From Pseudovibrio sp. JCM 19062 (GTDB taxonomy: Bacteria; Pseudomonadota; Alphaproteobacteria; Rhizobiales; Stappiaceae), in the NCBI GenBank assembly GCA_001310715.1, contig BAXV01000062.1:1-21581 (forward strand): a DNA stretch of 21,581 nucleotides. The letters are read 5' to 3'. Positions 1 through 8,725 of the stretch are shown here, in pieces (position 1 is the stretch's first letter; each line of letters starts with the position of its first letter). The translations under genes were made by a program, and so were the position numbers. The notes beneath the pieces are model-generated. The model ran no database searches. It had not been told where the DNA came from and saw only the letters and a list, made by a program, of their open reading frames with translations.

Positions 1-17
1 CGGGATTTGAGAAGATT

Positions 18-69
18 CATCAAGTCTCTTCTAAAGGTCTACCTATTAGATATGAGACTTGATGTTTTT
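18..69 (+). terminator. Intrinsic terminator of a gene lying upstream of the window
   Basis: A perfect 11-bp inverted repeat (CATCAAGTCTC at 18-28, GAGACTTGATG at 54-64) encloses a second pairing (TCTAA at 30-34 with TTAGA at 46-50) and is followed by five T at 65-69. This is a long stem with a U-tract, so transcription entering from the left probably ends here. The gene it serves is outside the window. No coding sequence is seen from 70 to 174. Confidence 0.75.
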
Positions 70-174
70 ATAAGGTTTGCAAGCTAAGGCCGCAGTTGGC
101 TCTGGACATTTGCCAGGGTCGTTGGCTGAGAAAGTAACTTTGTTTGCAACGCCTGAATGCACTGGGAGAGACTA

Positions 175-444
175 ATGAAAACCACACACTTTTCCATCAC
201 GGGATTGGTGCAGGGTGTTGGCTATCGTGCGTGGCTTTATAAAAAGGCCGGAATGTTGGGCGTTTCCGGTTGGTGCAGGAATAATGAAGACGGGTCTGTG
301 GAAGCGGTTGTCACCGGTGAACAGGAAAAGGTCGACGCATTGTTGATGGCGGCACAACAAGGGCCTGCCAGCGCAGAAGTTGATGCGATCATACTCTTGG
401 AAGACGCCCCTGAAGAGAAAGGGGCGTTTCGCATCAAGTACTAG
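175..444 (+). CDS. acyP: Acylphosphatase
   Basis: Small cytosolic enzyme of 89 residues that hydrolyses the carboxyl-phosphate bond of acyl phosphates such as acetyl phosphate or carbamoyl phosphate. The family signature is plain: VQGVGYR, with the phosphate-binding Arg at residue 18, followed by GWCRNNEDGSVE with the catalytic Asn near residue 36. The length fits the single-domain family (about 90 residues). I chose the ATG at 175 because GGGAGAG stands four bases before it and it places the start at the family's normal N-terminus. An in-frame ATG at 157 would add six residues and has no ribosome site. The gene is convergent with lipB, whose stop is directly adjacent. It is one of the few longer-known families here with no frameshift. 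Confidence 0.93.
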   Translation: MKTTHFSITGLVQGVGYRAWLYKKAGMLGVSGWCRNNEDGSVEAVVTGEQEKVDALLMAAQQGPASAEVDAIILLEDAPEEKGAFRIKY

Positions 445-1181
445 TTATTCGCTGTGGTCTATTCGCGCCAAAGCAGAAGACTCCACGGAAACTGTTGCGC
501 CGAAGATTTCCTCGAATTGCTCACGCAAAATGATATCCACCTCTGGCATGGTCAGCGGCAGGCCCAGATCAACGAAGCTGGTGACGCCATGTTTTTGTAC
601 GCCGCAGGGGACAATTCCGGTGAAGTGCTCAAGGTCTGGATCCACGTTGAGCGAGATGCCGTGGAACGTTACCCACTTGCGCAGGCGGATTCCGATGCTG
701 CGATCTTGTCTTCAACACCTTCGCCTTTTTCAGGACGCTGAACCCAGACGCCGACACGATCTTCCCGTCTTTCCCCGCGTACATGGTGTTGCCATAGGGT
801 GTCGATGAGCCACTGTTCAAGGGCTGCTACAAACGCACGGACGTCCTGCTGGCGGCGCTTCAAATCGAGCATAACATAAGCAACACGTTGTCCGGGACCG
901 TGATAAGTGTACTGCCCTCCGCGCCCTGTTTCATATACGGGGAAGCGGTCTTTGGCGATCAGGTCGGCAGGATCTGCGCTTGTGCCTGCGGTATAAAGGG
1001 GCGGATGCTCCAAAAGCCAGACGCGTTCGACAGCTTTGCCTGCGGCGATGGCGGCGACCCGCTCTTCCATTTCCTTTTGTGCAACCTCATAGGGGATGGG
1101 TTCGTCATCTATGACCCACTCAACAGGCGGAGAACCTTCCAAGGGTAAGAAGTCTGTTTTGAGGGTTTGACGATCTGCCAT
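445..1181 (-). CDS. lipB: Octanoyl-[acyl-carrier-protein]:protein octanoyltransferase (frameshifted in this sequence)
   Basis: LipB moves the octanoyl group from acyl carrier protein to the lipoyl domains of pyruvate and 2-oxoglutarate dehydrogenases and the glycine cleavage system, the first step of de novo lipoate assembly. Signatures in order are [12 protein letters not shown] in the N-terminal half, the active-site Lys in [17 protein letters not shown], and the active-site Cys in TGIVPCG near the C-terminus. The reading frame breaks near 695: adding one base, probably a second T in GAT(T)GCTGC on the plus strand, joins 669-1181 to 445-668 and gives 245 residues, normal for the family. The ATG at 1181 has GGGA about seven bases upstream. 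Since lipB is rarely dispensable, a sequencing error is more likely than a pseudogene. Confidence 0.93.
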
Positions 1182-1324
1182 GTTGTTATCCCAAAATGAT
1201 CTGCGGATTTCGGTTAGTTGGTTTGCCCTAATGAGATGTAAGCGTCTACACTAAAATTAACAGGGCACCAACTCACAGAGTAGGGGGAGGTGCAATTTAT
1301 TCCCGCAAAGGGAGGAGGGCAGAG

Positions 1325-1590
1325 ATGAATAGATTCGATGATATCTCCGTCGATATTTCGGTGGTGCTGGGAAAATCTGAGATGCCGGTGCACCAATTGT
1401 TGCGCATGGGGCGTGGGGCGGTGATTGAGCTGGATACCCACGAAGCGGATGATGTGAAGATTTTGGCAAACAATACGCCGGTGGCTGAAGGCAGGTGACG
1501 GTGGTTGGTGATAAAGTTGGTATCGTCATCACAAAGGTTTTGCGGCGTGCTGTGGATATGCGGCCCGTAAACATGGAAGATCGCATCTGA
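1325..1590 (+). CDS. Small FliN-like flagellar motor-switch protein, SpoA domain (frameshifted in this sequence)
   Basis: The repaired product has 88 residues and matches the C-terminal SpoA (surface presentation of antigens) domain of FliN/YscQ proteins: VVLGKSEMPVHQLLRMGRGAVIELD near the start, then NNTPVAEGQVTVVGDKVGIVITKVL. In flagella FliN forms the base of the C-ring with FliM and binds the export apparatus. The frame breaks after 1492, where GGC(C)AGGTG needs one more C. Without it translation stops at a TGA a few codons on. The start has a strong GGGAGGAGGG site just upstream. FliN proteins are usually longer (100-150 residues) and sit in flagellar operons. This one stands alone between lipB and a tRNA, so it may be a paralogue or the species' only short form. 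Confidence 0.75.
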
Positions 1591-1678
1591 AATATCGCGC
1601 GCAGTGGATAAGTGCCCGTTCAAAAGAGGTTTTTTTCGATTTTTTTTGTTCTGCGCTGTGAATTTTCGAAAAAGGCAC

Positions 1679-1707
1679 TTGCGCAGGTTCGAGGGGTTGG
1701 CTATATC
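1679..1707 (+). promoter_or_regulatory. Probable sigma-70 type promoter of tRNA-Leu
   Basis: TTGCGC at 1679-1684, 17-bp spacer, TATATC at 1702-1707. The predicted start would lie about 57 bases before the mature tRNA. The match is reasonable but not perfect, and the assignment rests on position. Confidence 0.45.
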
Positions 1708-1770
1708 ACCGCTCACCGGCCGACGGGGCGAGGCAAACAGCCAGACACTCCGGAGGCAAGCCAAGGTTTT

Positions 1771-1857
1771 GCGGCCGTGGCGGAATTGGTAGACGCGCAG
1801 CGTTGAGGTCGCTGTGGGGTAACACCCGTGGAAGTTCGAGTCTTCTCGGCCGCACCA
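1771..1857 (+). tRNA. tRNA-Leu (anticodon GAG)
   Basis: A class II tRNA with the CCA end encoded. The acceptor strands GCGGCCG (1771-1777) and CGGCCGC (1847-1853) pair fully, followed by discriminator A and CCA at 1855-1857. The anticodon stem CAGCG/CGCTG holds the 7-base loop TTGAGGT, giving anticodon GAG, which reads leucine codons CUC and CUU. The long variable arm (TGGGGTAACACCC region) and the GTTCGAG T-loop are present, as expected for leucine tRNA. Confidence 0.97.
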
Positions 1858-1860
1858 AAA

Positions 1861-1894
1861 GCCCCGAGCTCTTTAATGAGCCGGGGTTTTTTTT
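1861..1894 (+). terminator. Intrinsic terminator after tRNA-Leu
   Basis: CCCCG at 1862-1866 and GCTC at 1868-1871 pair with GAGC at 1878-1881 and CGGGG at 1882-1886, with one bulged A and a TTTAAT loop, then eight T at 1887-1894. It starts three bases after the tRNA CCA end. Confidence 0.9.
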
Positions 1895-2187
1895 GCTTTC
1901 TAACCCTCTGTTTTTCTTCGAGTAAAAAATCCACAGCCTTGCTGATCCGGTGAGAATTGGTGGTTTTGCGTTGAAATGCGTTTTTGTGCGCCGTTTTGCG
2001 TTTTTTACGGGTTTTGTGCGTTCAAAGGTAAAGCGTGAATTCTTCGTAAAAGGATTGCACGGTCTGCGAAGCTCGCTATAAACACAAGCCTGTGCACAGC
2101 GTCCCAATTACCTCGTGCACGTCAATTTTCAGTAATCTCGAAGGACGATGCTCACGTCAAGCATTTGACTCAGCCTAGTGGAGTCAC

Positions 2188-3600
2188 GTGACCCAATCGG
2201 AAAATCCCGGTGCGCATCACACTGCGCCCCCTCCACCTAATGTTCGAGATGCAAGCGGACACCTTGATGCAGAGTTTGTAGCGCGTGTTGAAGCTGCGGT
2301 GGAGGTGCGTGATCCTGCTGCTGTGCGTGAGCTGGCAGGCAATCTGCATGCGGCGGATATGGTGATCTGCTGGAGATGCTGCGCGAGGATGATCGTGTCC
2401 TTCTGATCCAGCTTCTCGGTGACGAGTTTGATTTTGCCGCTTTAACCGAAACCGAAGAGACTGTGCGTGCGCAGGTTCTGGAAGCATTGCCGGACGGGGA
2501 TGTTGTTGAGGGGATTGGCGAGCTTGAATCTGATGATGCGGTTTATCTGCTTGAGGACATGGAGCAGGAAGATCAGGAGAAGATTCTTGCTCAGCTGCCC
2601 AATGTGGATCAGATCAATATCAAGCGCGCGCTGGAGTTGCCTGAGGATTCTGCCGGACGTATCGTTCAGACCGACTTTATCGCGGTGCCGCCGTTCTGGA
2701 CCGTTGGGCAGGTGATTGACCACCTGCGAAGCTCCGAGGACCTACCAGACAGCTTCTACGAGATTTACGTGGTCGACCCGAGCTTTCGTCTGCAGGGCGC
2801 TGTGGCGCTGGATCGTCTGTTACGGGCAAAGCGCTCCCAGAAGATCTCCAAGATCATGGAGGAGAGCCGGCATTCTGTTGTGGTGACGGATGACCGCGAA
2901 GATGTGGCGCGTCTGTTTGAGCGTTACAATCTGGTCTCCGTTGCGGTGACTGATGCTTCCGAGCGTTTGGTCGGTATTGTGACCGTTGATGACATTGTTG
3001 ATATCATTCAAGAAGAGGCAGAAGAAGACATGCTGGCGATGGCTGGTGTGGGTGATGAGGAAATCTCCGACAGTGTGCTGGAGATTGCCAAGTCGCGAAT
3101 GACATGGCTGTCGGTGAATGTGTTCACTGCCATTTTTTCTGCGTTCGTGATCTCGCTGTTCTCCGCCACCATTGAGCGGATGGTGGCTTTGGCTGTGTTG
3201 ATGCCTATTGTGGCGTCCATGGGCGGGAATTCCGGGACGCAGACAATGGCGGTGACGGTGCGCGCGATTGCGACACAGGAACTGAACAGACGTAATATTT
3301 TCCGCGTTCTACGGCGTGAGCTGTTGGTGGGTATGATCAATGGCGTGGGTCTTGGGTTTATGATTGGCGCGATTGCAGGGGGATGGTTCCTCAACCAGAA
3401 CTTGGGATGGTCATCGGCAGCGCTGTTCTGATTAACTCAATCTGCGCCGGTCTGTTTGGACTGCTGGTTCCCATGGCTTAGAGAAAATTGGAGCGGATCC
3501 TGCTATTGCTTCTTCGGTCTTTGTGACAACCATTACGGACGTCGTTGGCTTCTTTACATTTTTGTTCCTGGCTGCATGGTGGTTCGGTCTGCCATACTAG
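2188..3600 (+). CDS. mgtE: Magnesium transporter MgtE (three frameshifts in this sequence)
   Basis: Inner-membrane Mg2+ channel. Domains in order: acidic MgtE N domain (roughly residues 60-160), a pair of CBS domains (about 165-290, with SVAVTDASERLVGIVTVDDI), and the five-helix transporter domain carrying the signature MPIVASMGGNSGTQ and, near the C-terminus, TTITDVVGF, whose Asp corresponds to the ion-selecting residue known in Thermus MgtE. The frame breaks after 2362 (GG needs GGG), after 3406 (GGG needs GGGG) and near 3479 (GCT(T)TA). With the three bases restored the product is 471 residues, ordinary for MgtE. The GTG start has TGGAG four bases upstream. I see no M-box riboswitch in the 290 bases before it. 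Confidence 0.93.
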
Positions 3601-3618
3601 CCTGAATGGAGGTTGGGA

Positions 3619-4044
3619 ATGGATGCCCCACGTATCAATGGAATTGTAGAAACTGCTGTTTACGTTGATGATTTTGACGTAGCGCATCACTTTTATGGCG
3701 ATGTTTTGGGGCTGGAACGGGTTGTTGACGGCGCGCGTATGTATGGTTACAGCGCAGGCCCGCGACAGATGCTACTCGTGTTCAAACGGGGTGTATGCCG
3801 CGATGATGTGCAGACCCCCTACGGCTTGGTGCCGGGGCATAGTACAGACGGACCTTCCCACTTTGCCTTTGCCATCTCCAGAGGTGCGCTGATTGAATGG
3901 CGCGAGTACCTTGAGGACAAAGGCGTCCCCCTGACCAGCGAGGTGCACTGGCCGCAAGGCGGCGTGAGTCTGTTCTTCAACGATCCGTTTGGAAATGTAC
4001 TTGAGTTGGCCACGCCCGGTTTGTGGCCCAACTATCAGGACTAG
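3619..4044 (+). CDS. VOC family protein (glyoxalase/bleomycin-resistance fold)
   Basis: Intact 141-residue protein of the vicinal-oxygen-chelate superfamily, built of two beta-alpha-beta-beta-beta modules. Visible signs are AVYVDDFDVAHHFYGDVLGLE at the start, SHFAFAI in the middle and NDPFGNVLELATP at the end. The His of SHFAF and the Glu of VLELA are the usual metal ligands of module two. The superfamily includes glyoxalase I, dioxygenases and fosfomycin or bleomycin resistance proteins, and the sequence alone does not fix the substrate. The ATG at 3619 has GGAGG six bases upstream. An in-frame TTG at 3613 is less likely. It begins 18 bases after the mgtE stop and may be co-transcribed with it. 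Confidence 0.85.
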   Translation: MDAPRINGIVETAVYVDDFDVAHHFYGDVLGLERVVDGARMYGYSAGPRQMLLVFKRGVCRDDVQTPYGLVPGHSTDGPSHFAFAISRGALIEWREYLEDKGVPLTSEVHWPQGGVSLFFNDPFGNVLELATPGLWPNYQD

Positions 4045-4257
4045 GGATTGGCGCAGTCTGATTTGGTTTGTCGCGCTAGCTGGCAGGTAGGGAGTTGCGC
4101 TTGAAACTTATTTCTTTTCCAGACATGGCCGTTTAGATTACGGATGAATGTTTCCTACCGCTTTGCGGATCATTCATTCGATATTTCAATAGGATATGCT
4201 GGCCCTTTCGGCATCTGAAAGATGCATCGGGGTTTTGTAAAAGGGGAGCCTTTGGCT

Positions 4258-4681
4258 ATGACATCGCGTGGCGGAACGGACTTGCAGGTGCTGCTTGCTC
4301 CATGGAGGCGTCTCTTTCAGAAGAGAGCTTTGTGTTTTCCACCTTTCCCACCGGGGGATGGATGAGTTGATCGAGTTCTCTCCCCTTGGATTGTTTTGGG
4401 AGCATGAGGGGCTGACAGCCATTCTTTCCGTTGAAAATGCGGGGAAGGCGGGCGTTGAGACGGAGCCTTGCTTCCGGCGTATCTCGCTTGCGGTTCATAG
4501 TTCGCTTGAGGCAGTGGGGCTGACGGCTGCGCTCTCCAAGGCGCTGGCGGAGGCGGGTATTTCTGCCAATGTTGTGGCCGCGTACTATCACGACCACATC
4601 TTTGTGCCTGAAGAAAAGGCCGAGGCTGCGCTGGATGCTTTGACAGAACTCAGCCGCTCTGCGCAGGCAAGCCTAGACTAA
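4258..4681 (+). CDS. ACT domain-containing protein, COG3602 type (two frameshifts in this sequence)
   Basis: The repaired product is 141 residues. It starts MTSRGGTDLQVLLASMEASL, continues EESFVFSTFPTGGMDELIEFSPLGLFWEHEGLTAIL and ends with ACT-like sequence (CFRRISLAVHSSLEAVGLTAALSKALAEAGISANVVAAYYHDHIFVP). ACT domains bind small ligands, often amino acids, and the function of this stand-alone family is not established. Frame breaks lie at about 4300 (GCT(T)CC) and after 4357, where five G should be six. The AGGGGAG site about ten bases before the ATG supports the start. The 3' end overlaps the convergent GGDEF-EAL gene by nine bases. Confidence 0.8.
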
Positions 4682-6766
4682 TGCGCCGAGCTGCGGGGCT
4701 GGTTTTGGTGGGGGCGTGGCCAATATGTGCTGGCCTTCGAGGAGACATTCAAAGGCGTCGGCAGAGACGGCGGGGGAGTACAGGTAGCCCTGATATTCGT
4801 GGCACTGCAGTTTCTGGATCTGGCGGAGCTGTTCTCTTGTCTCGATGCCTTCTGCCACCAGTGTCAGGTTTAACAGGCGTCCCATCTGCACAATCATTTG
4901 CACGATGGGCCAGCGTTTTGTGTCTGCGATGAAGGAACGGTCGATCTTGAGCGCGGTGACCGGATAGCGTTGCAGGTAGCCCAGATTTGAGTATCCGGTG
5001 CCGAAGTCATCAATTTCCAGCGTAAAGCCAGATCGCGCAGGGCGTTGAGTTCTTTCAGTGTCTCATCGGCATCGCTGAGAAGTGCGCTTTCGGTGATCTC
5101 AAGGCGGATTGAGCTGCTGATGCGCCGGTTTCCAGCAGGATGCTATGCAAGCGCTGGGATATGCGCCCACGCCGAAACTGGGCAGGGGACAGGTTGATGG
5201 AGATGGCGATGTCGTAGCCGGCGTTTGCCCATTTCTTTTGCTGTAGCATGGCTTCACGGGCGACCCAGTTGCCGATCTCATCAATCATGCCGGCTTCTTC
5301 GGCAATTTCGATAAAGCTGCCTGCGGATACCAGTCCGCGGGTTGGGTGGTGCCAGCGCAGCAGGCCTTCAGCGCCAATGATGCGATTGCTTGCTGCGGAA
5401 ATGCGCGGCTGGTAGTGCACTGCCAGCTCCTGATTGCGCAGGGCCTGACGTAATGCGTTTTCCAGACTGAGGCGTTCTTCTGCTTCCCGTGACATGGAAT
5501 TATTGAAAAAGCAGATGCGGTTACGGCCCAGATCCTTGGCCTTATACATGGCAAGGTCAGCCTTACGCATGAGCGTATCCAGATCAACACCATGTTCAGG
5601 GTAAGTGCAGACACCGATGGACGGGGTGGCCTGTAACATGTGACCGCGCACTTTACATGGTTGCGACAGGGCTGTTTTGATCTCGCGGCTGATATCGTCG
5701 AGCAGGTCGAAATCCGCAAAGTTGGTGATGAGCACGACGAACTCGTCACCGCCAAGGCGGGCGACAAAGCCGAGGCCGTCGACCACCTCTTTGAGGCGCT
5801 TGGCGATGATGACCAGAAGGTCGTCGCCAACCAGATGGCCAAGGGTGTCGTTGATTGTTTTAAAACGGTCCAGATCAATGAAAATGAGCGCGCCGGGGGT
5901 TCCGTTGACCCGGGTCTCATCCAGATGCCGTTCTGCTTCAATCTCAAGAAACGATCTGTTGGCAAGGCCAGTCAGCGTGTCATGATGTGCCAGATAGCGG
6001 ACTTCGTGTTCGGCCTTGAGGCATTGGGTGATATCTGTTGCCGAGAAGAGAATGGCCGGGGTGCCGGAGAACGGGTCGTGCCCGCTGCGGGCCGTGAGGC
6101 TAAACCAGCGATCACCTTGCGTGGTTTTCATAAGGCGACGATATTCGCCTCACCTGATATGCGCAGTTCTTCCATCAGGCTATCGAAGTCCCGACTGTTG
6201 CACAAGCGTTTGATCAAGTCGTCGCAGTCGTCAGGTCGGTTCGAGCGACTTGCCGGATTTTCGAAGATAAGTTTGCCGTTTTCATCGAACATGGCGACAA
6301 CAGAGGGGGTGTAAAGCAGCACCTGCGCACTACGCACCTGTTCGGGTTTGGTGCGAACCTCTGGAATCATCTGTACCAGAAGTGCTGGATTGCCCGAATT
6401 CAGAGACTGGGGGGAGATGGAGCAAAAGACTGTGACTGGTTGCTTATCAAGGAGTACCGTTATGGATTTGGTGATCGGGCCGTCTTCTTTGACCTGCTTT
6501 AGATAGGTGTGCAGTTTTTTGCCAAAAGCCGGGTCATCAAAGGGGGCGGGAAGGCGGGTTCGGAAGTTTCCGGCGGGGTCGATGCACTCTTGCAAGGGAA
6601 GCTTAAGAAAGGAAAGACCTGCGGGATTCGCCCAGACAAGTTTGGTCTCGTTAACGTCAACAATGTACATGGGAGTGTCAACGCGTGCGAACGCACTCTG
6701 GTCCCCTTTCGGGACAGGCGAGCTAAAATGGACGTTGTCATCCAGCGTTTCAATTAAACCAGTCAA
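4673..6766 (-). CDS. PAS-GGDEF-EAL cyclic-di-GMP signalling protein (three frameshifts in this sequence)
   Basis: Repaired length is 698 residues. The N-terminal 320 residues hold PAS-like sensor segments (VDTPMYIVDVNETKLVWANPAG and TPSVVAMFDENGKLIFENPA), with no transmembrane helix, so it is probably cytosolic. The GGDEF domain has an intact RLGGDEFVVL active loop. I do not see the RxxD inhibitory site at its usual place upstream. The EAL domain carries EGLLRWHHP, INLSPAQFR, LEITES, DDFGTGYSNLGYLQ, LKID and VAEGIET, so phosphodiesterase residues look present. The protein may make c-di-GMP, break it, or both. Frames break near 5029, after 5110 and at about 6132. The only start in the open frame is TTG at 6766 without a clear ribosome site, so the true start is uncertain. 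Confidence 0.88.
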
Positions 6767-7130
6767 ACCCGAAAATCCCTTTGTGCTGTGTTCAAGGACT
6801 AGACACCATCCCCTTCATGTCTATATCAGCTATAAGTGGATCGTTATTTTTACGGAGTATGAGAGTTGCAAGGTTATCAAAACGTTATTCCTTTGCGTTT
6901 AAATCGGAATAATGGATATGTGACCGGGTTAACTACCTCATTTCGAGTGGAGAAACAGCGGCTTTTTGATTGCCTATCAAAAGTGTAGGGAGAACACTCT
7001 CTTTTTCCTAGGGAATTTCTGTTAGGCTATCACTTTGTGTGTTTGCGGTCTGCCGCAGTATCTTTTAGTTATGTTTGATCAGAGTCTGCCGCGTTGGGCG
7101 GCAGCTAATATAAGGGAGCATGTCATTCGC
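6767..7130. other. Divergent intergenic region between the GGDEF-EAL gene and the ClpP-like gene
   Basis: No coding sequence is supported in these 364 bases. They must hold the promoters of both neighbours. One clean hairpin stands out: CTGCCGC (7086-7092), loop GTTGG, GCGGCAG (7098-7104), lying 26 bases before the protease start without a T-run. It could affect translation or mRNA stability. Confidence 0.5.
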
Positions 7131-7745
7131 ATGACGGACTATTGTGCTTCGACGTCAATTCGCCTTGAAGGTGATGAAGACGCGCCAAAGAATCCTGAAA
7201 AGTCCATCCCGGTGGACAAGCATCTATTTGATGCGCGTACAGTGCTGATTACAGGACCTGTGACACAAGAGATGGCTCAGGATGTCTGTTCCCGTCTGCT
7301 TGCACTTTCACAAGTCAGCAATGACCCGATTACCGTTATCGTTTCATCTCCGGGCGGACACGTTGAGTCCGGTGATATGATCCATGACATGATCAGGTTC
7401 ATTAAGCCGGAAGTTCGTATTCTCGGTATGGGCTGGGTGGCAAGTGCTGGCGCGCTCATTTACGTGTCTGTGCCGCGAGAGCGTCGCTTCTGCACGAAAA
7501 ACACCCGCTTCCTGCTTCACCAACCATCCGGTGGTGCTGGCGGCATGGCAACTGACATCGAAATTCAGGCCAAAGAAATTCTCAAGATGCGTGATCGTCT
7601 GAACCAGCTCTTCGCTGATGCGACTGGTCAGAAGATTGAGCGCATTGAAAAAGACACTGACCGTGATTACTGGATGAGCCCTGAAGAGGGTATCGAGTAC
7701 GGTCTTGTTGGCTCAGTGGTCATCAACGCCTCAGAGCTTTCCTGA
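7131..7745 (+). CDS. Solitary ClpP-like ATP-dependent Clp protease proteolytic subunit
   Basis: Intact 204-residue protein of the ClpP (S14) serine protease family. The catalytic triad is visible and correctly spaced: Ser in [11 protein letters not shown] (residue 105), His in [12 protein letters not shown] (130) and Asp in TDRDYWMSP (179). The 25 and 49 residue gaps equal those of E. coli ClpP. The oxyanion segment [11 protein letters not shown] is present. The N-terminus is unlike the usual ClpP axial-loop sequence and the Ser motif is ASAGA rather than ASMGA, as in the second ClpP form common in Hyphomicrobiales. No ClpX or Lon gene adjoins it; clpS-clpA lies 10 kb away. AAGGGA stands 13 bases before the chosen ATG, and an open in-frame stretch runs back to 7035, so the start is not certain. 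Confidence 0.87.
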   Translation: MTDYCASTSIRLEGDEDAPKNPEKSIPVDKHLFDARTVLITGPVTQEMAQDVCSRLLALSQVSNDPITVIVSSPGGHVESGDMIHDMIRFIKPEVRILGMGWVASAGALIYVSVPRERRFCTKNTRFLLHQPSGGAGGMATDIEIQAKEILKMRDRLNQLFADATGQKIERIEKDTDRDYWMSPEEGIEYGLVGSVVINASELS

Positions 7746-7766
7746 TAGCTCTTTGTTGCAGGAATG

Positions 7767-7798
7767 AAAAAGGCAGCCCGGGTGGCTGCCTTTTTTTT
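7767..7798 (+). terminator. Bidirectional intrinsic terminator between the ClpP-like gene and thiE
   Basis: GGCAGCC (7772-7778), loop CGGGT, GGCTGCC (7784-7790), then eight T at 7791-7798. Five A on the left side (7767-7771) give the opposite strand its own U-tract, so it can also end thiE transcription. It sits 21 bases after the protease stop. Confidence 0.9.
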
Positions 7799-7807
7799 CT
7801 GTCCGGG

Positions 7808-8410
7808 TCAGCGCTGCCAGGTTTTGGAGGTTTCAAGCCACTGGGTGACGCGCTGCTCGGGATCTTGTGCGGTGGTGACGTCCGAGATGATGGCAACGGA
7901 GTCTGCGCCGCTTGCAAACACGTCGCCAGCTCGCTCAAGCGTGATGCCGCCGATGGCCACAAGGTGTTTGTCGGTGCGTGCTCTCCATCTCTTCAGAGTT
8001 TCGAGACCCTGAGGCTGCCAGCTCAATTCTTTGCTGGTGCTCTTGTAAATCGGACCGAGCGCCACATATTCAGGGTCGAGTGCCAGAGCTGTGTCCAGCT
8101 CGGCTTCATCATGAGTGGAAACACCGTAGTAGATTCCCGCTGAGCGGAGTGCGTGGAAATCTGCGGTTTTCAAGTCATCTTGTCCTAGGTGCACATAGCC
8201 CACATTGGCGTCATAGGCGGCTTGCCAATGGTCGTTGACGACAAGCACGGCACCGGCCTTGTTGCAAAGCTGTTTTGCCAGACGGACCTGAGAGCGGATC
8301 TCGTTCTCTGACTTATCTTTAATGCGGAGTTGGATAAATTTGACGCCGAGGGGAAGAATACGGGGAAGCCATTCGGCGCTGTCGATGATCTGGTAAAAGC
8401 GATGCAACAT
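7808..8410 (-). CDS. thiE: Thiamine phosphate synthase
   Basis: Joins hydroxymethylpyrimidine diphosphate and the thiazole phosphate to form thiamine phosphate, the last condensation of vitamin B1 synthesis. The TIM-barrel motifs are in order: KFIQLRIKD, VVNDHW, HLGQDD, GVSTH, ALGPIYKSTSK and AIGGI followed by GADSVAIISD. At 200 residues it is close to the usual 205-215 and has no frameshift. I start it at the ATG at 8410 (MLHRFYQII) because the open frame further upstream to 8665 is AT-rich and unlike the family. No TPP riboswitch was recognised upstream. It stands alone, without thiD, thiG or thiM beside it. Members of the related TenI group look similar, but the Gly-Gln-Asp-Asp motif fits ThiE. 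Confidence 0.88.
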   Translation of the reverse strand: MLHRFYQIIDSAEWLPRILPLGVKFIQLRIKDKSENEIRSQVRLAKQLCNKAGAVLVVNDHWQAAYDANVGYVHLGQDDLKTADFHALRSAGIYYGVSTHDEAELDTALALDPEYVALGPIYKSTSKELSWQPQGLETLKRWRARTDKHLVAIGGITLERAGDVFASGADSVAIISDVTTAQDPEQRVTQWLETSKTWQR

Positions 8411-8725
8411 TGCTGGATTCTCGATTAGGGACGCAGTGATGTGCCGGGTAATCACAAAATGCGTGCAGTGTTCATATATTGAATGAAAATAGAAGTTGGG
8501 ATAGTTTTTGGCTACAATTTTTTTATGAATTTGAAGCATTTGCACGTAGTGCGTGTGTTGAGTTGTGGAGAAAAGATAGCAAAAGATGTGATGGTTTCTT
8601 GATGGTATTCCTGTAAATGTCTGAGTTGGATAGTAAATAATGAAGAATATTGGAGTGCCTGCCATGTTTGTTTGTGGGCATAGTGGTTTTACGTGGTCTT
8701 CTCTTCGTTCGTCTCTGGGGTGTAA
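8411..8725. other. AT-rich divergent region between thiE and the adenylate cyclase gene
   Basis: About 315 bases rich in A and T and without a supported gene. A 31-codon open frame from ATG 8640 overlaps the cyclase start but has no ribosome site or recognisable sequence. The region should contain both divergent promoters; I could not place them with confidence. Confidence 0.4.

Noticed and set aside
1895..2187. Mg2+ riboswitch (M-box) before mgtE
   Set aside because: I looked for a long structured leader with conserved M-box elements and saw none; the region is G/T-rich low complexity.
2340..3500. Programmed ribosomal frameshifting in mgtE, clpA or other broken genes
   Set aside because: The breaks have no slippery heptamers with downstream structure, they occur in unrelated families, and one gene carries three of them. 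Sequence error explains all.
5640..6314. A 224-codon plus-strand open frame inside the GGDEF-EAL gene
   Set aside because: It is the mirror of the GGDEF and PAS coding sequence, shows no family motif and has no ribosome site.
8411..8665. N-terminal extension of thiE by 85 residues
   Set aside because: The extension is AT-rich and does not resemble ThiE, while the start at 8410 gives the normal family length.
8411..8725. TPP riboswitch before thiE
   Set aside because: The conserved CUGAGA and related core segments are not visible on the minus strand upstream of the gene.
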